A stretch of 64,000 nt of DNA from an uncultured Pelagibacteraceae bacterium. Its GTDB lineage: Bacteria; Pseudomonadota; Alphaproteobacteria; Pelagibacterales; Pelagibacteraceae. The stretch lies in NCBI GenBank assembly GCA_902560075.1, contig CACEKE010000001.1, forward strand, positions 301,126 to 365,125, read 5' to 3'. The notes beneath the pieces are model-generated. The model was given only the letters and a program-made list of their open reading frames with translations, was not told where the DNA came from and searched no databases. The position numbers and the translations under genes are program-made. Numbering within the stretch: the first letter of the stretch is position 1; the number at the start of each line of letters is the position of its first letter. Below are positions 35,333 to 45,298 of this stretch, piece by piece.

Positions 35333-37342
35333 CAACTGATTAAAATCATTTTGATCTAAAACTTTTATTTTTAATTCTTTTGCTTTAATAAGTTTATTTT
35401 TGGTGGGATTATCTCCTGTTATTAAATAATCTAATTTACTATTTACTGAACTTAAAATTTTGCCTGCATTCTGCTCAATAATTGATTTAATCTCGGCTCT
35501 GCTTATGCCCTCTAACTTTCCTGTTATTAAAAATGATTTATTTTTAAGTTTACCATTTTTGTTTTTTACTAAATTTTTGATTTTCATAACTTTTGCGAGT
35601 TTACTTATGATCTCTAAATTAACTTTATTTGAAAAAAAACTTCTCAAAGATTTAATTTGAGTGTCCCCTATTCCGTCTGTATTTAAAAGAATATCAAAAT
35701 CGTATGTGTTATCTATTTTTAATAAGTTATCTATATTTTTAATTGTATTTGAGATTAATTTTGCAGACTCTTGTCCAATATGTCTAATACCTAAAGAATA
35801 AATTAATTTATCGATTGTTGTATTTTTAGACTTTTCAATTGAAAATTTTAAATTGGATACAGAAAGATCTCCCCATCCTTCCAAATTTTTTATTTTATCG
35901 TAGTCTAGATTATAAATATCGAAAGGTGTTCTAATCATCTTTAAATCCCAAAAATTTTCAACTACTTTTTTTCCTAAACCATCAATATTTAATGCATCCT
36001 TAGATATAAAATGTTTAATTTTTTCGACTGATATTTTATCACATTCGTAACCTTCTGCTGGACATCTTTTAACTGCATCGAACTTCTTTGTCAGAGGATT
36101 GAATTCTTTAACAATTTTTCTTCCGCATGATGGACATTGATTTGGAAATATATATTTTTTGGAATTTTTTGGTCTTAAATTTTTATCAACAGAAATCACA
36201 TGTGGGATTACATCTCCTGCTCTTTCGATTTTAACAGTGTCTCCAACCCTTATATCTTTTCTGTTTATTTCATCCTCGTTATGCAAAGATGCGTTTGAGA
36301 CAACCACTCCTCCAATATTAACAGGCTTTACTTTTGCGACAGGTGTAAGTGCACCAGTTCTGCCGACTTGAATTTCGATTTTTTCAATTATTGTTGTCGA
36401 ACTTTTTGCTGAAAATTTATGCGCTATAGCCCATCTTGGGGCATTAGCAACATTCCCAAGTCTAGACTGTAGTTTTAGGTCATTAACTTTATAAACTAAT
36501 CCATCCGTATCATACTCTATATCAAAGCGTTTTTTTTCAAAATTTTCATGATTTTTAGTTAGCTCTTGGACTCCAGTAATTACTTTATTAAATTGACTTG
36601 TTTTAAATCCCCACTTTGACAGTGAAAAAATAAAATCTGACTGTTTTTTAAAAAAATTACTATCAAAGTATCCAAAGCTATAAGCAATAAATCTAAGTGG
36701 AATTTTTTTTGTTTGATTTGGATCCTTTTGTCTTAAAGATCCAGAAGCAGCATTTCTCGCATTAGCAAATTTATCTTTTAATTTTTCAAAGTCTTTATTT
36801 GTTATAAATACTTCGCCTCTTATGTCTATGTCGTCAGGAAAATCTTTATGCTTTATTTTCTGGGGTATGTCGTTGATGGTTTTAAGATTTTCAGTTATAA
36901 GCTCTCCTATTTCTCCATCACCCCTTGACAAGCCAAATAATAACCTTCCATTTTTGTAAGTTAAAGATGCAGATATGCCATCTATTTTTGGCTCAACGCT
37001 GTATTCGAATGACTTATTTTTATCTAAGTTTAAATAATTACAAATTTTTTTCTCAAAGTTAACTAAATCCTCTTCATCAAATGCATTAGACAAAGATAAC
37101 ATTTTTTCTCTGTGCGCAGACTTTTTAAAATTTCTGGATGGTTTGAAACCTACAGTTTTTGAAGGAGAGTTACTATCATTTAAAAAATTATACTGTTTCT
37201 CTAATTTTAAAATTTCTTCTTTTAAATTATCATAATCTTTATCTGAAATTTTTGGATTACTCTTATCATAATATAAAAGATTATGTTTTTGTAATAACTT
37301 AATTTTTTTTTGATATTCACTCTTAATTTTCTTTTCACTCAT
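35324..37342 (-). CDS. ligA: NAD+-dependent DNA ligase
   Basis: LigA seals nicks in replication and repair. The 672 residues have the full bacterial layout: domain Ia (YYDKSNPKISDKDYD), adenylation domain with Lys119 in EPKIDG, OB fold, Zn finger (NQCPSCGRKI...CPAEGYEC), helix-hairpin-helix repeats and a C-terminal BRCT domain (about 595-672, FLITGKLEGISRAEIKS). It is the last gene of the cell-wall block, three bases after bamD. In many alphaproteobacteria recN lies between bamD and ligA; here it does not. Confidence 0.97.
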   Translation of the reverse strand: MSEKKIKSEYQKKIKLLQKHNLLYYDKSNPKISDKDYDNLKEEILKLEKQYNFLNDSNSPSKTVGFKPSRNFKKSAHREKMLSLSNAFDEEDLVNFEKKICNYLNLDKNKSFEYSVEPKIDGISASLTYKNGRLLFGLSRGDGEIGELITENLKTINDIPQKIKHKDFPDDIDIRGEVFITNKDFEKLKDKFANARNAASGSLRQKDPNQTKKIPLRFIAYSFGYFDSNFFKKQSDFIFSLSKWGFKTSQFNKVITGVQELTKNHENFEKKRFDIEYDTDGLVYKVNDLKLQSRLGNVANAPRWAIAHKFSAKSSTTIIEKIEIQVGRTGALTPVAKVKPVNIGGVVVSNASLHNEDEINRKDIRVGDTVKIERAGDVIPHVISVDKNLRPKNSKKYIFPNQCPSCGRKIVKEFNPLTKKFDAVKRCPAEGYECDKISVEKIKHFISKDALNIDGLGKKVVENFWDLKMIRTPFDIYNLDYDKIKNLEGWGDLSVSNLKFSIEKSKNTTIDKLIYSLGIRHIGQESAKLISNTIKNIDNLLKIDNTYDFDILLNTDGIGDTQIKSLRSFFSNKVNLEIISKLAKVMKIKNLVKNKNGKLKNKSFLITGKLEGISRAEIKSIIEQNAGKILSSVNSKLDYLITGDNPTKNKLIKAKELKIKVLDQNDFNQLLK

Positions 37343-37345
37343 ACT

Positions 37346-38182
37346 TTAATTAATAAGCGATCTTAGTCTTTGAATTATTGTTTTTTTATTCTTAGCAGTT
37401 TTAATTTTTGGTTTTTCATAATTTTTATTAAAAATTTTATATGATTTTTCGTACCACTCGCTAGATTGATAATTATAACCTAATAAATTGGCGTATTTTT
37501 TTGACTCGTCTATCAATCCAACTTTGTAATGTATTTCAACAAGTCTATGTATAGCCTCCTCTACATAAATAGTATCATCATAATTTTCTAATATTATTTT
37601 GTACCTATTGATTGCAGGTATCCATTTTTCTTTTTCTATATAGTATCTTCCTAAGTACATTTCTTTGGCAGCTAAGATTTCTTTAATCAAATCTAATTTA
37701 AACTCTGCATCGGCAGCATACTCACTATCCGGATATTCTTTAATAATAGTTTGAAAATATTTTTTTGAATTTATAATCGGTTCAAGATCTTTCTTTTCAT
37801 CAACAATTTGTTCGTAATATGCCAGACCAAGAAGATAGTAAGCATAATTTTGTCTTTTATGTTCAGGATAAGTTTTTAAAAATCGTTCTAATTCAAATAT
37901 TGTATCAAAATATCTTTCATAAACATAATATGAATAGGCTGCCATAAGAGCTGACCTAGGTGCCCAAATAGATTGAGGATATAAAATTTCAGCCTCGCCA
38001 AATTTTTTGACTGCTAACATATAATCTTTGTTATCTAAAGCTGTTAAACCTTCATTGTAAGCTTTTATCATTTGACTATCTATGTTCGTGTCCTCTAAAG
38101 GCTTTACCTCTACTTTTTTTTGTCCACACCCTAAGATTATTAAATATGTAAAAAAGATAAAAAAAATGAAAATTTTTTTCAT
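37346..38182 (-). CDS. bamD: BamD outer-membrane assembly lipoprotein
   Basis: BamD is a TPR lipoprotein of the BAM complex that inserts beta-barrel proteins into the outer membrane. The 278-residue precursor has a lipobox LILGC with lipidated Cys19, followed by five TPR-like units (for example AYNEGLTALDNKDYMLAVKK and the ones that follow to about residue 240). The C-terminal basic extension is longer than in E. coli (245 residues). It lies 36 bases after lpxC, the usual position in alphaproteobacteria. Confidence 0.93.
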   Translation of the reverse strand: MKKIFIFFIFFTYLIILGCGQKKVEVKPLEDTNIDSQMIKAYNEGLTALDNKDYMLAVKKFGEAEILYPQSIWAPRSALMAAYSYYVYERYFDTIFELERFLKTYPEHKRQNYAYYLLGLAYYEQIVDEKKDLEPIINSKKYFQTIIKEYPDSEYAADAEFKLDLIKEILAAKEMYLGRYYIEKEKWIPAINRYKIILENYDDTIYVEEAIHRLVEIHYKVGLIDESKKYANLLGYNYQSSEWYEKSYKIFNKNYEKPKIKTAKNKKTIIQRLRSLIN

Positions 38183-38218
38183 AATATAATATTTGGGAAT
38201 TTATATAAAAATACTAAA

Positions 38219-39142
38219 TTAAGCTATAGATTTTAATTGATATTTTTCAATTAATGAATGAGGTAAATTTTTACCTTTTAGTTCAAACACCGAATAATTT
38301 TTCTTATCACTGAATAATTTTAACAATAGCTGATGAGTTAAGCTATGACCACCTTGAGAACAAGTTATAGATCCTACAATTTTATATCCTGAGAGATATA
38401 TATCACCAATGCAATCCAGAATTTTGTGGTTTACAAATTCTTTATTATTTCTCAATCCCTCTTTATTTAATAATTTGAATTTATCTACAACTAAAGCATT
38501 ATCTAAACTTCCACCTTTAGCTAAACCAAGTCTTTTTAACTTATCAATATCCTCGTATTTACAAAATGTTCTTGAGCTATAGATGTCTTCTAAATTATCG
38601 TTATATACACTGATCTTGTTTCTTTGATTTCCTATCATTGTATTTGGATATTTAATCTCAAAATCTATATCTAGATTAATATTTGATACATCGGCCCTTA
38701 TAAACTTATCACTATTTTTAATTTCGACTGTTTTATTAATTTTAATAACTTTTATCGCTGAGTTAGAATTTTTTATACCAGCTTTTTTAATGATACTTAT
38801 CCATTCTTTAGAAGAACCATCTAAAATTGGCACTTCCTGACTATCCAATTCAATTAAAACATTATCTATTCCTAAAATATATAAAGCAGCCATTAAATGT
38901 TCAATAGTAGAAACTTTCACTCCAGCATGATTGGTTATAGTTGTGCAAAGATTTGTATCGCAAACATTATTATATAAAGGAGAAACTATTTTTTCGTCAT
39001 TTACTATGTCAACTCTTTTAAAGTTTATTCCCTCATTTGGATTGGCGGGTAAAATATTTAAATTTACATTTTTGCCTGAGTGTAAACCAATGCCTGAAAT
39101 GCTTATTTTTGAATTAACTGTTTTTTGATTTAAGATGGACAT
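38219..39142 (-). CDS. lpxC: UDP-3-O-acyl-N-acetylglucosamine deacetylase
   Basis: LpxC removes acetate from UDP-3-O-acyl-GlcNAc, the first committed step of lipid A synthesis. The 307-residue enzyme has SGIGLHSGKNVNL, the zinc ligands TIEHLMAAL and NHKILDCIGD, the substrate loop VPILDGSS and the catalytic His in SQGGHSLTHQLL. Its presence shows that the cell makes lipid A. It follows ftsA by 61 bases, where ftsZ would stand in most other bacteria. Confidence 0.96.
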   Translation of the reverse strand: MSILNQKTVNSKISISGIGLHSGKNVNLNILPANPNEGINFKRVDIVNDEKIVSPLYNNVCDTNLCTTITNHAGVKVSTIEHLMAALYILGIDNVLIELDSQEVPILDGSSKEWISIIKKAGIKNSNSAIKVIKINKTVEIKNSDKFIRADVSNINLDIDFEIKYPNTMIGNQRNKISVYNDNLEDIYSSRTFCKYEDIDKLKRLGLAKGGSLDNALVVDKFKLLNKEGLRNNKEFVNHKILDCIGDIYLSGYKIVGSITCSQGGHSLTHQLLLKLFSDKKNYSVFELKGKNLPHSLIEKYQLKSIA

Positions 39143-39203
39143 ATTGAACTATACAAATCTTAATCAAAATTAAAAAAACAAGAAATGTTACAGTAAAATA
39201 CAA

Positions 39204-40349
39204 TTATCTACTGAAATAATAGAAAAGTTTTTCAAAAAAACCCTGTTTTTTATAAGTTTTTGGTACTATTAAGATCTCGTCTGATTTTTCAGAGGTATGA
39301 AACAAATAACCTGCTTCACATATTGAATCAGTGTTTTCCTCAAAAAAGGTCATATCATTAAAAAATTTATATTCATCTTTAAGATATATCGAATTCTTAT
39401 CTAAAATTTTTGAACCATCGCCAGTAAAAATTAATATCGAACTATAGTTTTTTAAATAATTTAAATTGTTAAAGTTTTTAAAACTTAGGTCAATTATTTC
39501 TTCAACTCTAGCATGAATTATTGCTAACAGAACATTTTTTGTTTTTTCATTATTGATAAATGTAGAGTTGGACTGTTTAAGAGATTTTTTGATATTTTCA
39601 GATTTTTTAAAATCATATTTTAAAACCTTGGAAATATCACTTGTTATATGTGCACTTCCTATGGAAATATTGTTTAAATAATTTAATTTATTTTCGTCAT
39701 AAACAACTAGTGTTGTTTTAAATTCACCGATGTCTAAAAATACTTTAAATTTAAAACTGTCTATATTTTTATTGTAATTATATGTCTTTATATAACTTGA
39801 GCAATGAAACTGACTTATCATTATATGATAATTTTTAAATATATTTCTTAAATCTGAAACTGTATCTTTTGGAGCTAAAATAAATTTTATATCTAATATA
39901 ATTTCGTTATAAATCTTATCGTCCTGCACGTATTCATCATAATTTATCCCATCTAGATTAATTTTATTTAATACTAAGTGTAATATTTTGAAATTAGAGT
40001 AATTGTTATTAATTAATGTCCTTGCTTCAATTAAAAATTTAGCTATCTGGTCATTATGAAGATTTATTTTTTCAATTTTTTTTTTTAGACAAATATCTAA
40101 TGAAAATATTTTAGAATGGTCAAACATAACATTAATATTTTTTAAATGTCTATTTGTCTCTTTTTCAGCACTAAGTATTAAATTATTAATATTTTGATTT
40201 TCAGTTATTTTATAATTTAAATTAATTTTCTCGTGGCTGATATTTTCATTTATTAAAAATTTATTAAAAGGAGGATAATTTTCAAAAATACCTAATCTTA
40301 AATTAGATGATCCATAATCAATTATAGAAAAGATACCCTTATCACTCAT
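39204..40349 (-). CDS. ftsA: Cell division protein FtsA, divergent
   Basis: FtsA is an actin-like ATPase that tethers FtsZ to the membrane. The 381-residue protein keeps the fold landmarks: phosphate-1 FSIIDYGSSNLRLGIF, phosphate-2 FLDIGEFKTTLVVYD, adenosine loop ILIFTGDGSKI and a C-terminal amphipathic tail (FFEKLFYYFSR) for membrane binding. These motifs are weaker than usual (for example DIGEFKT for DIGGGTT). Position after ftsQ, with an eight-base overlap, supports the call. It is about 40 residues shorter than E. coli FtsA. Confidence 0.85.
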   Translation of the reverse strand: MSDKGIFSIIDYGSSNLRLGIFENYPPFNKFLINENISHEKINLNYKITENQNINNLILSAEKETNRHLKNINVMFDHSKIFSLDICLKKKIEKINLHNDQIAKFLIEARTLINNNYSNFKILHLVLNKINLDGINYDEYVQDDKIYNEIILDIKFILAPKDTVSDLRNIFKNYHIMISQFHCSSYIKTYNYNKNIDSFKFKVFLDIGEFKTTLVVYDENKLNYLNNISIGSAHITSDISKVLKYDFKKSENIKKSLKQSNSTFINNEKTKNVLLAIIHARVEEIIDLSFKNFNNLNYLKNYSSILIFTGDGSKILDKNSIYLKDEYKFFNDMTFFEENTDSICEAGYLFHTSEKSDEILIVPKTYKKQGFFEKLFYYFSR

Positions 40350-41034
40350 TTCTTATGATTACTTGATTTGCAACCCTTAAATCAATTACAATATTCCCTG
40401 TGATTTTCTCCTTTTCAATAAATTTTTTTGCGATATTAATTGAGTTATTCAATTTTTTTATAGGCAGTTTAATTAAAAGGTTGTTTTTAAATTTTACATC
40501 CCATCTTCCACTATTATAATAATATAAATCAGTTATCTCACTTAATATAAAATTATTATTTTCCAGTAATAAAAAAACTCTTAATAATTCCGTTGTTTTA
40601 AAATTTCCAAATACATTTGGAAGTTTTTTTTTATTTTCATAATAATTTTCCCCAATAATTTTTCCATTAAAACCTATATATTGAATTTTATTATTATCGA
40701 AAGTTTTTGCTATTAATTCTGTTTCTTTAATATTTAATATTATCTGAGAAGGGTATTTTTTAAAAATTGTATAACCTTCAATGAATGGAAATTCATTCAT
40801 ATCATTTTGTATAAATTCTTTATTCAATGAGAGCAAATTACTGCTTAAATACTTTTCTAATTTTGAATTTACATCAAGTGTTAATTTTTCATTAATTCCA
40901 TTAATTTTTATATTCTCAATTAAAAAAAAATTTTTTTTTAATTCATGAATATTTATGTTGTTAAAAGTAGATAAAAATAAGATTAAAAATATGTAAAAAG
41001 TAATTTTAATTTTTTTATCTATTGATCGATGCAT
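40342..41034 (-). CDS. ftsQ: Cell division protein FtsQ
   Basis: FtsQ is a bitopic divisome protein that binds FtsL and FtsB. The 230 residues have one membrane helix (about 8-25), a POTRA domain beginning FFLIENIKINGINEKLT, the segment FIEGYTIFKKYPSQIILNIKETE and a beta-rich C-terminal part with IQYIGFNGKIIG. Sequence identity to model FtsQ proteins is low, but the architecture and position between ddl and ftsA are decisive. It overlaps ddl by 20 bases. Confidence 0.88.
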   Translation of the reverse strand: MHRSIDKKIKITFYIFLILFLSTFNNINIHELKKNFFLIENIKINGINEKLTLDVNSKLEKYLSSNLLSLNKEFIQNDMNEFPFIEGYTIFKKYPSQIILNIKETELIAKTFDNNKIQYIGFNGKIIGENYYENKKKLPNVFGNFKTTELLRVFLLLENNNFILSEITDLYYYNSGRWDVKFKNNLLIKLPIKKLNNSINIAKKFIEKEKITGNIVIDLRVANQVIIRNE

Positions 41035-41932
41035 CTTTTATAAGAAAGTCAATAAGTTTAAAGAAAGTAATGTTTTTAAATCTTGCTATTTCAGGCACTA
41101 ATGACAGAGAAGTCATTCCCGGTTGTGTATTCAACTCTAAAAGATAAAATTTACTATTATAGAACCTAAAGTCAGATCTTGAAACACCTCTGCACTTTAA
41201 TAGTTTATGAGCCTTCAAAGCTATATCATTTACTTTATTATAGTTTACTTGAGACAAAGGTGCTGGCATCAAATGTTTTGTTTTCGCCTTTTTTTGATAT
41301 TTTGCTTTGTAATCATAAAATTTTCTACTTGGTATCAACTCAATTGCGCCCAACTTTTTTTTTCCCAGCACTGCTGCCTGTATCTCTCTACCCGGTATGT
41401 ACTTTTCAACTAAAATCTCATTGTAGTCTTTAAGTTTATACAGGTTTTTAATAAAATTTTTATTACTACATATATACACTCCAACACTTGAACCTTCATT
41501 TAAAGGTTTAATAACAACGGGAAATTTAAACGAATTATTTATTTTTTTAATAATTTTTTTTTGTATTCGTTTGTGAATACTTGAAACTTTAAAGCTAGGT
41601 GGTGTTAGGATTTTATTTTTTTTGAAAATTTTTTTAGAAACCTCTTTATCTATAGCTATTGATGATGAATATACTCCTGAGTGGGTATATTTAATTTTTT
41701 CATTTTCGAGAATAGTCTGCACATACCCATCTTCACCGTATGTACCATGTAATGCATTAAAAACTATATCTGGTTTTTCTTTTCTTAATTCATTTATGAG
41801 GCCTTTAGATGGATCTAATAACTTTACATTATATTTATTTTTAATAGATTTATAAACCTCTTTACCAGTTTTTATACTAATCTCTCTTTCTTTTGAATAT
41901 CCTCCAGCAAGTATTAAAACTTTTTTTTTCAT
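41015..41932 (-). CDS. ddl: D-alanine-D-alanine ligase
   Basis: Ddl joins two D-Ala for MurF. The 305-residue ATP-grasp enzyme has VLILAGGYSKEREIS, the substrate-binding FNALHGTYGEDGYVQ, VIKPLNEGSSVGV in the ATP-binding region, SRSDFRFY, and LELNTQPGMTSLSLVPEIA, the metal and oxyanion site. It follows murB without a gap and overlaps ftsQ, the normal alphaproteobacterial order. Confidence 0.95.
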   Translation of the reverse strand: MKKKVLILAGGYSKEREISIKTGKEVYKSIKNKYNVKLLDPSKGLINELRKEKPDIVFNALHGTYGEDGYVQTILENEKIKYTHSGVYSSSIAIDKEVSKKIFKKNKILTPPSFKVSSIHKRIQKKIIKKINNSFKFPVVIKPLNEGSSVGVYICSNKNFIKNLYKLKDYNEILVEKYIPGREIQAAVLGKKKLGAIELIPSRKFYDYKAKYQKKAKTKHLMPAPLSQVNYNKVNDIALKAHKLLKCRGVSRSDFRFYNSKFYLLELNTQPGMTSLSLVPEIARFKNITFFKLIDFLIKDASINR

Positions 41933-42841
41933 TTAATCAGCGATGACAATTTCTAAATTTAATTTTATTTTGTATTTTTCAAAAACTTTTTTTTTAATAA
42001 AAGTAATTAATTTTATCATATCACTGAATTTGGCATCTTTTTTATTTACTAAAAAATTAAAATGTTGATGTGAAATTGTTGCATCCCCAAATTCACACCC
42101 GGCTGGGACAGAGTTTTTAATTAATTCCCATACCTTTAATTTGCTACTATTTATTGGATTTTTAAATGTGCTTCCCCCAGTTTTAACTCTTGATGGTTGG
42201 GATATTTTTTTTTTATTTTTTAGTCTTTCAATTTCTTCATATATTTGCTCTTTCTTTTTTTTTTTTCCTTTAAAAGATGCACTTAAAAAAATCAAATCGT
42301 TTTTCAAATCAGTTCCTCTGTAAAAAAAGTTTATTTTTGAAGATGGTATAGTATAAACGTTTCCCTCAAAGTCCATTACCTGAATAGATAAAATGAAATC
42401 TTTAAACTCTTTTCCATAACATCCTGAATTCATCCTAACCCCACCTCCAACAGTGCCTGGTATACATGATAAAAATTCTAGCCCACCAATTTCATTTTCT
42501 GCAAGATAATTTGATAGGTTTTTATCTAGAACATTACTACCTGCAATTACTGTATTATCGTTTAATTTAGAGATGTTATTAAAACGATTTCCTAATTTTA
42601 CCACAACACCATTATAAACTTCGTCAGTAAATAATGTATTTGATCCAGCGCCCAAAATAAATATTTTTCCTCTTTTATTGTATAATTTTAAAAATTCAGA
42701 TAAATCCTTTAGTGAATCTGGTTTGTAAAAAAGCTTTGATTTACCACCAATATTAAACCAATTCAAATTTTTGATATTATAATCAAAATGTAATGTATTT
42801 CTTTTCTTTTCAGAAAAATTTTTTAAATCTTGTAATTTCAT
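41933..42841 (-). CDS. murB: UDP-N-acetylenolpyruvoylglucosamine reductase
   Basis: MurB reduces the enolpyruvyl group to give UDP-MurNAc, using FAD and NADPH. The 302 residues have the FAD segment ILGAGSNTLF, the type II features GLEFLSCIPGTVGGGVRMNSGCYG, the catalytic RVKTGGSTFKNP with Ser, and AGCEFGDATISHQHFNFLVN. It overlaps murC by four bases. The length fits the type II MurB without the extra Tyr loop domain. Confidence 0.95.
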   Translation of the reverse strand: MKLQDLKNFSEKKRNTLHFDYNIKNLNWFNIGGKSKLFYKPDSLKDLSEFLKLYNKRGKIFILGAGSNTLFTDEVYNGVVVKLGNRFNNISKLNDNTVIAGSNVLDKNLSNYLAENEIGGLEFLSCIPGTVGGGVRMNSGCYGKEFKDFILSIQVMDFEGNVYTIPSSKINFFYRGTDLKNDLIFLSASFKGKKKKKEQIYEEIERLKNKKKISQPSRVKTGGSTFKNPINSSKLKVWELIKNSVPAGCEFGDATISHQHFNFLVNKKDAKFSDMIKLITFIKKKVFEKYKIKLNLEIVIAD

Positions 42842-44235
42842 TTGAGTTTATGCTCTAATGATCTCATCCAGTTGGATATTGATCCAGCCCCCATACCAAT
42901 AACAATTTTATCTCCAAAAATGTTTTGCTTTACGTATTTTAATATATCTTTTTCTTCATTAACGATTACTAAATTTACTTTAGAATTCTTTATTATTTGT
43001 TTAGCAAAGTTTTTATAATTAAAATTTAGTTTAATATTTTCACCAGCTTTAAATACTGGACATAGTATTAAATAATCTGAATGTTTAAAACATTTTGTAA
43101 ATTCATCTTTTAAACTATTTAATCTTGAAACTCTATGAGGCTGAAAAATGCAAACTATTTCTTTTTCCCTATACACTTCTCGTAAACTAGTTAAAACGCA
43201 ACTAATTTCAGAAGGGTGATGAGCATAATCATCTATAAAACTTATGTTTCTATAACTAAATAAATTATTAAAACGCCTTTGCACTCCTTGAAAATTTTTT
43301 AATCCACTTTTAATCATACTATTTGAAATACCAATTAAATAACACACTGCCGCAGAGGCTGCTGCATTTCTTATGTTATGTAAACCAATAATCGGTAATT
43401 GTAATTTTTTTATATAATCCTTCTTTTGACCTGGTAAACTTATAGATAGGTTAAATTGGGAGTAATCTCTATTATTAATTACATTCTCTATTCTAAAATT
43501 AGCACTCCTGTCTAATCCATAAGTCAAAAAATTTTTATTTTTAATTTTATTTGAAATACTTTTTACTGCTGGGTCATCTATACATATGAAGCTTTTTCCA
43601 AAAGAAGGCGTTTTATTCAAAAATTTTATGAAACTTCCTTTGAGTTTATCTAAGGATTTATGATAATCTAAATGTTCTTCATCGATGTTGGTTACGATAG
43701 AATAAGTTACTGGAATATCCAAAAAACTCCCATCAGACTCATCGGACTCTAAAATACACCAATTACTTTTTCCCAATTTGGCTGAATTACCATACGAATT
43801 TAAAACACCACCGTTAATTACTGTAGGATCGATTTTTGAAAATGAAAAAATTGATGAAATGAGAGAGGTAGTCGTCGTTTTTCCGTGAGATCCAGCAACA
43901 ACTATATTCTTCATTAATGACACAATATGTCCAAGCATTTCTCCTCTTTTATAGATTGGTAATTTTTTTTTTTTAGCTTTAATTAATTCCGGATTATTCT
44001 TCTTGATTGCAGAGGAAATCACTAAAATTGTAGAATTTAAAATATTTTTTTCTCTATGACCTAAAAAAACTTTAATTCTATTATTTTTGAGCCTCTCTAT
44101 ATTTTTGCTAAATGATAAATCACTTCCTTGAATTTTGAAACCAAGACCTTTCATGATTATAGCCAATCCACTCATTCCAATGCCACCAATTCCTACAAAA
44201 TGTATAGTCTCTTTATTTCCAAGTTTAATTTTCAT
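42838..44235 (-). CDS. murC: UDP-N-acetylmuramate-L-alanine ligase
   Basis: MurC adds the first amino acid (L-Ala) to UDP-MurNAc. The 465-residue Mur ligase has HFVGIGGIGMSGLA at the N-terminus, the P-loop VAGSHGKTTTTSL, the central NIDEEHLDYH and the C-terminal DDYAHHPSEI and FQPHRVSR. All three Mur domains are present. It lies between murG and murB with overlaps on both sides (11 and 4 bases). Confidence 0.96.
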   Translation of the reverse strand: MKIKLGNKETIHFVGIGGIGMSGLAIIMKGLGFKIQGSDLSFSKNIERLKNNRIKVFLGHREKNILNSTILVISSAIKKNNPELIKAKKKKLPIYKRGEMLGHIVSLMKNIVVAGSHGKTTTTSLISSIFSFSKIDPTVINGGVLNSYGNSAKLGKSNWCILESDESDGSFLDIPVTYSIVTNIDEEHLDYHKSLDKLKGSFIKFLNKTPSFGKSFICIDDPAVKSISNKIKNKNFLTYGLDRSANFRIENVINNRDYSQFNLSISLPGQKKDYIKKLQLPIIGLHNIRNAAASAAVCYLIGISNSMIKSGLKNFQGVQRRFNNLFSYRNISFIDDYAHHPSEISCVLTSLREVYREKEIVCIFQPHRVSRLNSLKDEFTKCFKHSDYLILCPVFKAGENIKLNFNYKNFAKQIIKNSKVNLVIVNEEKDILKYVKQNIFGDKIVIGMGAGSISNWMRSLEHKLK

Positions 44236-45298
44236 TGATTAATTTGATTAATTTTTTATTTATATTATCCCACTTATTTTGATAAGAAATATTTTTCAAA
44301 TTCGAATATTTGTCTTGATAAACTGCATCACTAGATATTATTTTTTTTAAAAGGCTTATTAAATTAAATTTTTCAAAATTCGCTTGATTAACAAGCCAAC
44401 AACAGTTTTTTTCCTCGTAATATTTTGCGTTAAAGTATTGATGATTATCTTTTGCAGATGGCAAAGGTATTCCTATAAACGGGATACATAATTTTACCAA
44501 TTCACTTAATGTTGAGGCACCACATCTAGATATCGCTAAATCACATTTTGACATATATTCATAAATATTATTTTTAAATGTAAATAGTGAATTTGGAATA
44601 TTATTTTTAGCATATGTTTTTTTTATTTCATAAATTTTACTTTCATCGCTTACCTGCTGATATATATTTATTTTTTTAATTTTATTTAAATCAATTAATA
44701 TCTCTTGGATAGTTTTATCAAAGTACAATGCCCCTTGGCTTCCTCCTATAACTAAAATTTTAGGCACTTCTGAGATATGTTCATTTTGAATATTTAGATC
44801 ATATATATTTTTTTTTAAAATTGTTTCTGTTAAAAATATTTTATTTATATATTTATCTGGAAAATTCATTATTTTTTTATTGTAACAAATTATTTTATTA
44901 GCAAATTTTAAGAAGTACTTGTTTGATCTCCCTAAAACCATATTGGGCTCAAATAATATGATCGAAATATTTAAAAATTTTGCAGGCAAACAAAATGGAA
45001 GAGACATATACCCGCCTGTACTTATAACTAATTTTATTTTGTTTTTTTTTAAATATAAATATCCTTTTATAATTGAAATAAACATAAGAGCTAATGAAAA
45101 AGGTAATTTAAAAATATTTTTTGATATTTGATTTATTTTAATAGTATCAAAACTATATTCATTTTTATTTATAAATTTTTTCCCTCTAATATCTGTTACA
45201 ATTTTTACGTCGAAATTCTTATTTAAATGATCAAAAATATTTAATGCAGGCATGACGTGTCCACCTGTACCCCCTGTTGTTATTAATATTTTTTTCAT
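44225..45298 (-). CDS. murG: MurG, lipid II synthase
   Basis: MurG transfers GlcNAc to lipid I on the inner face of the membrane, making lipid II. The 357-residue GT28 protein has TTGGTGGHVMPAL (G loop 1), the second G loop VISTGGYMSLPF, VIGGSQGALYFD and the UDP-GlcNAc site AISRCGASTLSEL. It shares one base with ftsW upstream and overlaps murC by 11. Confidence 0.96.
   Translation of the reverse strand: MKKILITTGGTGGHVMPALNIFDHLNKNFDVKIVTDIRGKKFINKNEYSFDTIKINQISKNIFKLPFSLALMFISIIKGYLYLKKNKIKLVISTGGYMSLPFCLPAKFLNISIILFEPNMVLGRSNKYFLKFANKIICYNKKIMNFPDKYINKIFLTETILKKNIYDLNIQNEHISEVPKILVIGGSQGALYFDKTIQEILIDLNKIKKINIYQQVSDESKIYEIKKTYAKNNIPNSLFTFKNNIYEYMSKCDLAISRCGASTLSELVKLCIPFIGIPLPSAKDNHQYFNAKYYEEKNCCWLVNQANFEKFNLISLLKKIISSDAVYQDKYSNLKNISYQNKWDNINKKLIKLINEN

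Noticed and set aside
41179..41433. Two overlapping plus-strand frames opposite ddl
   Set aside because: Both are shadows of the ATP-grasp gene; Cys/Phe-rich low-complexity translation.
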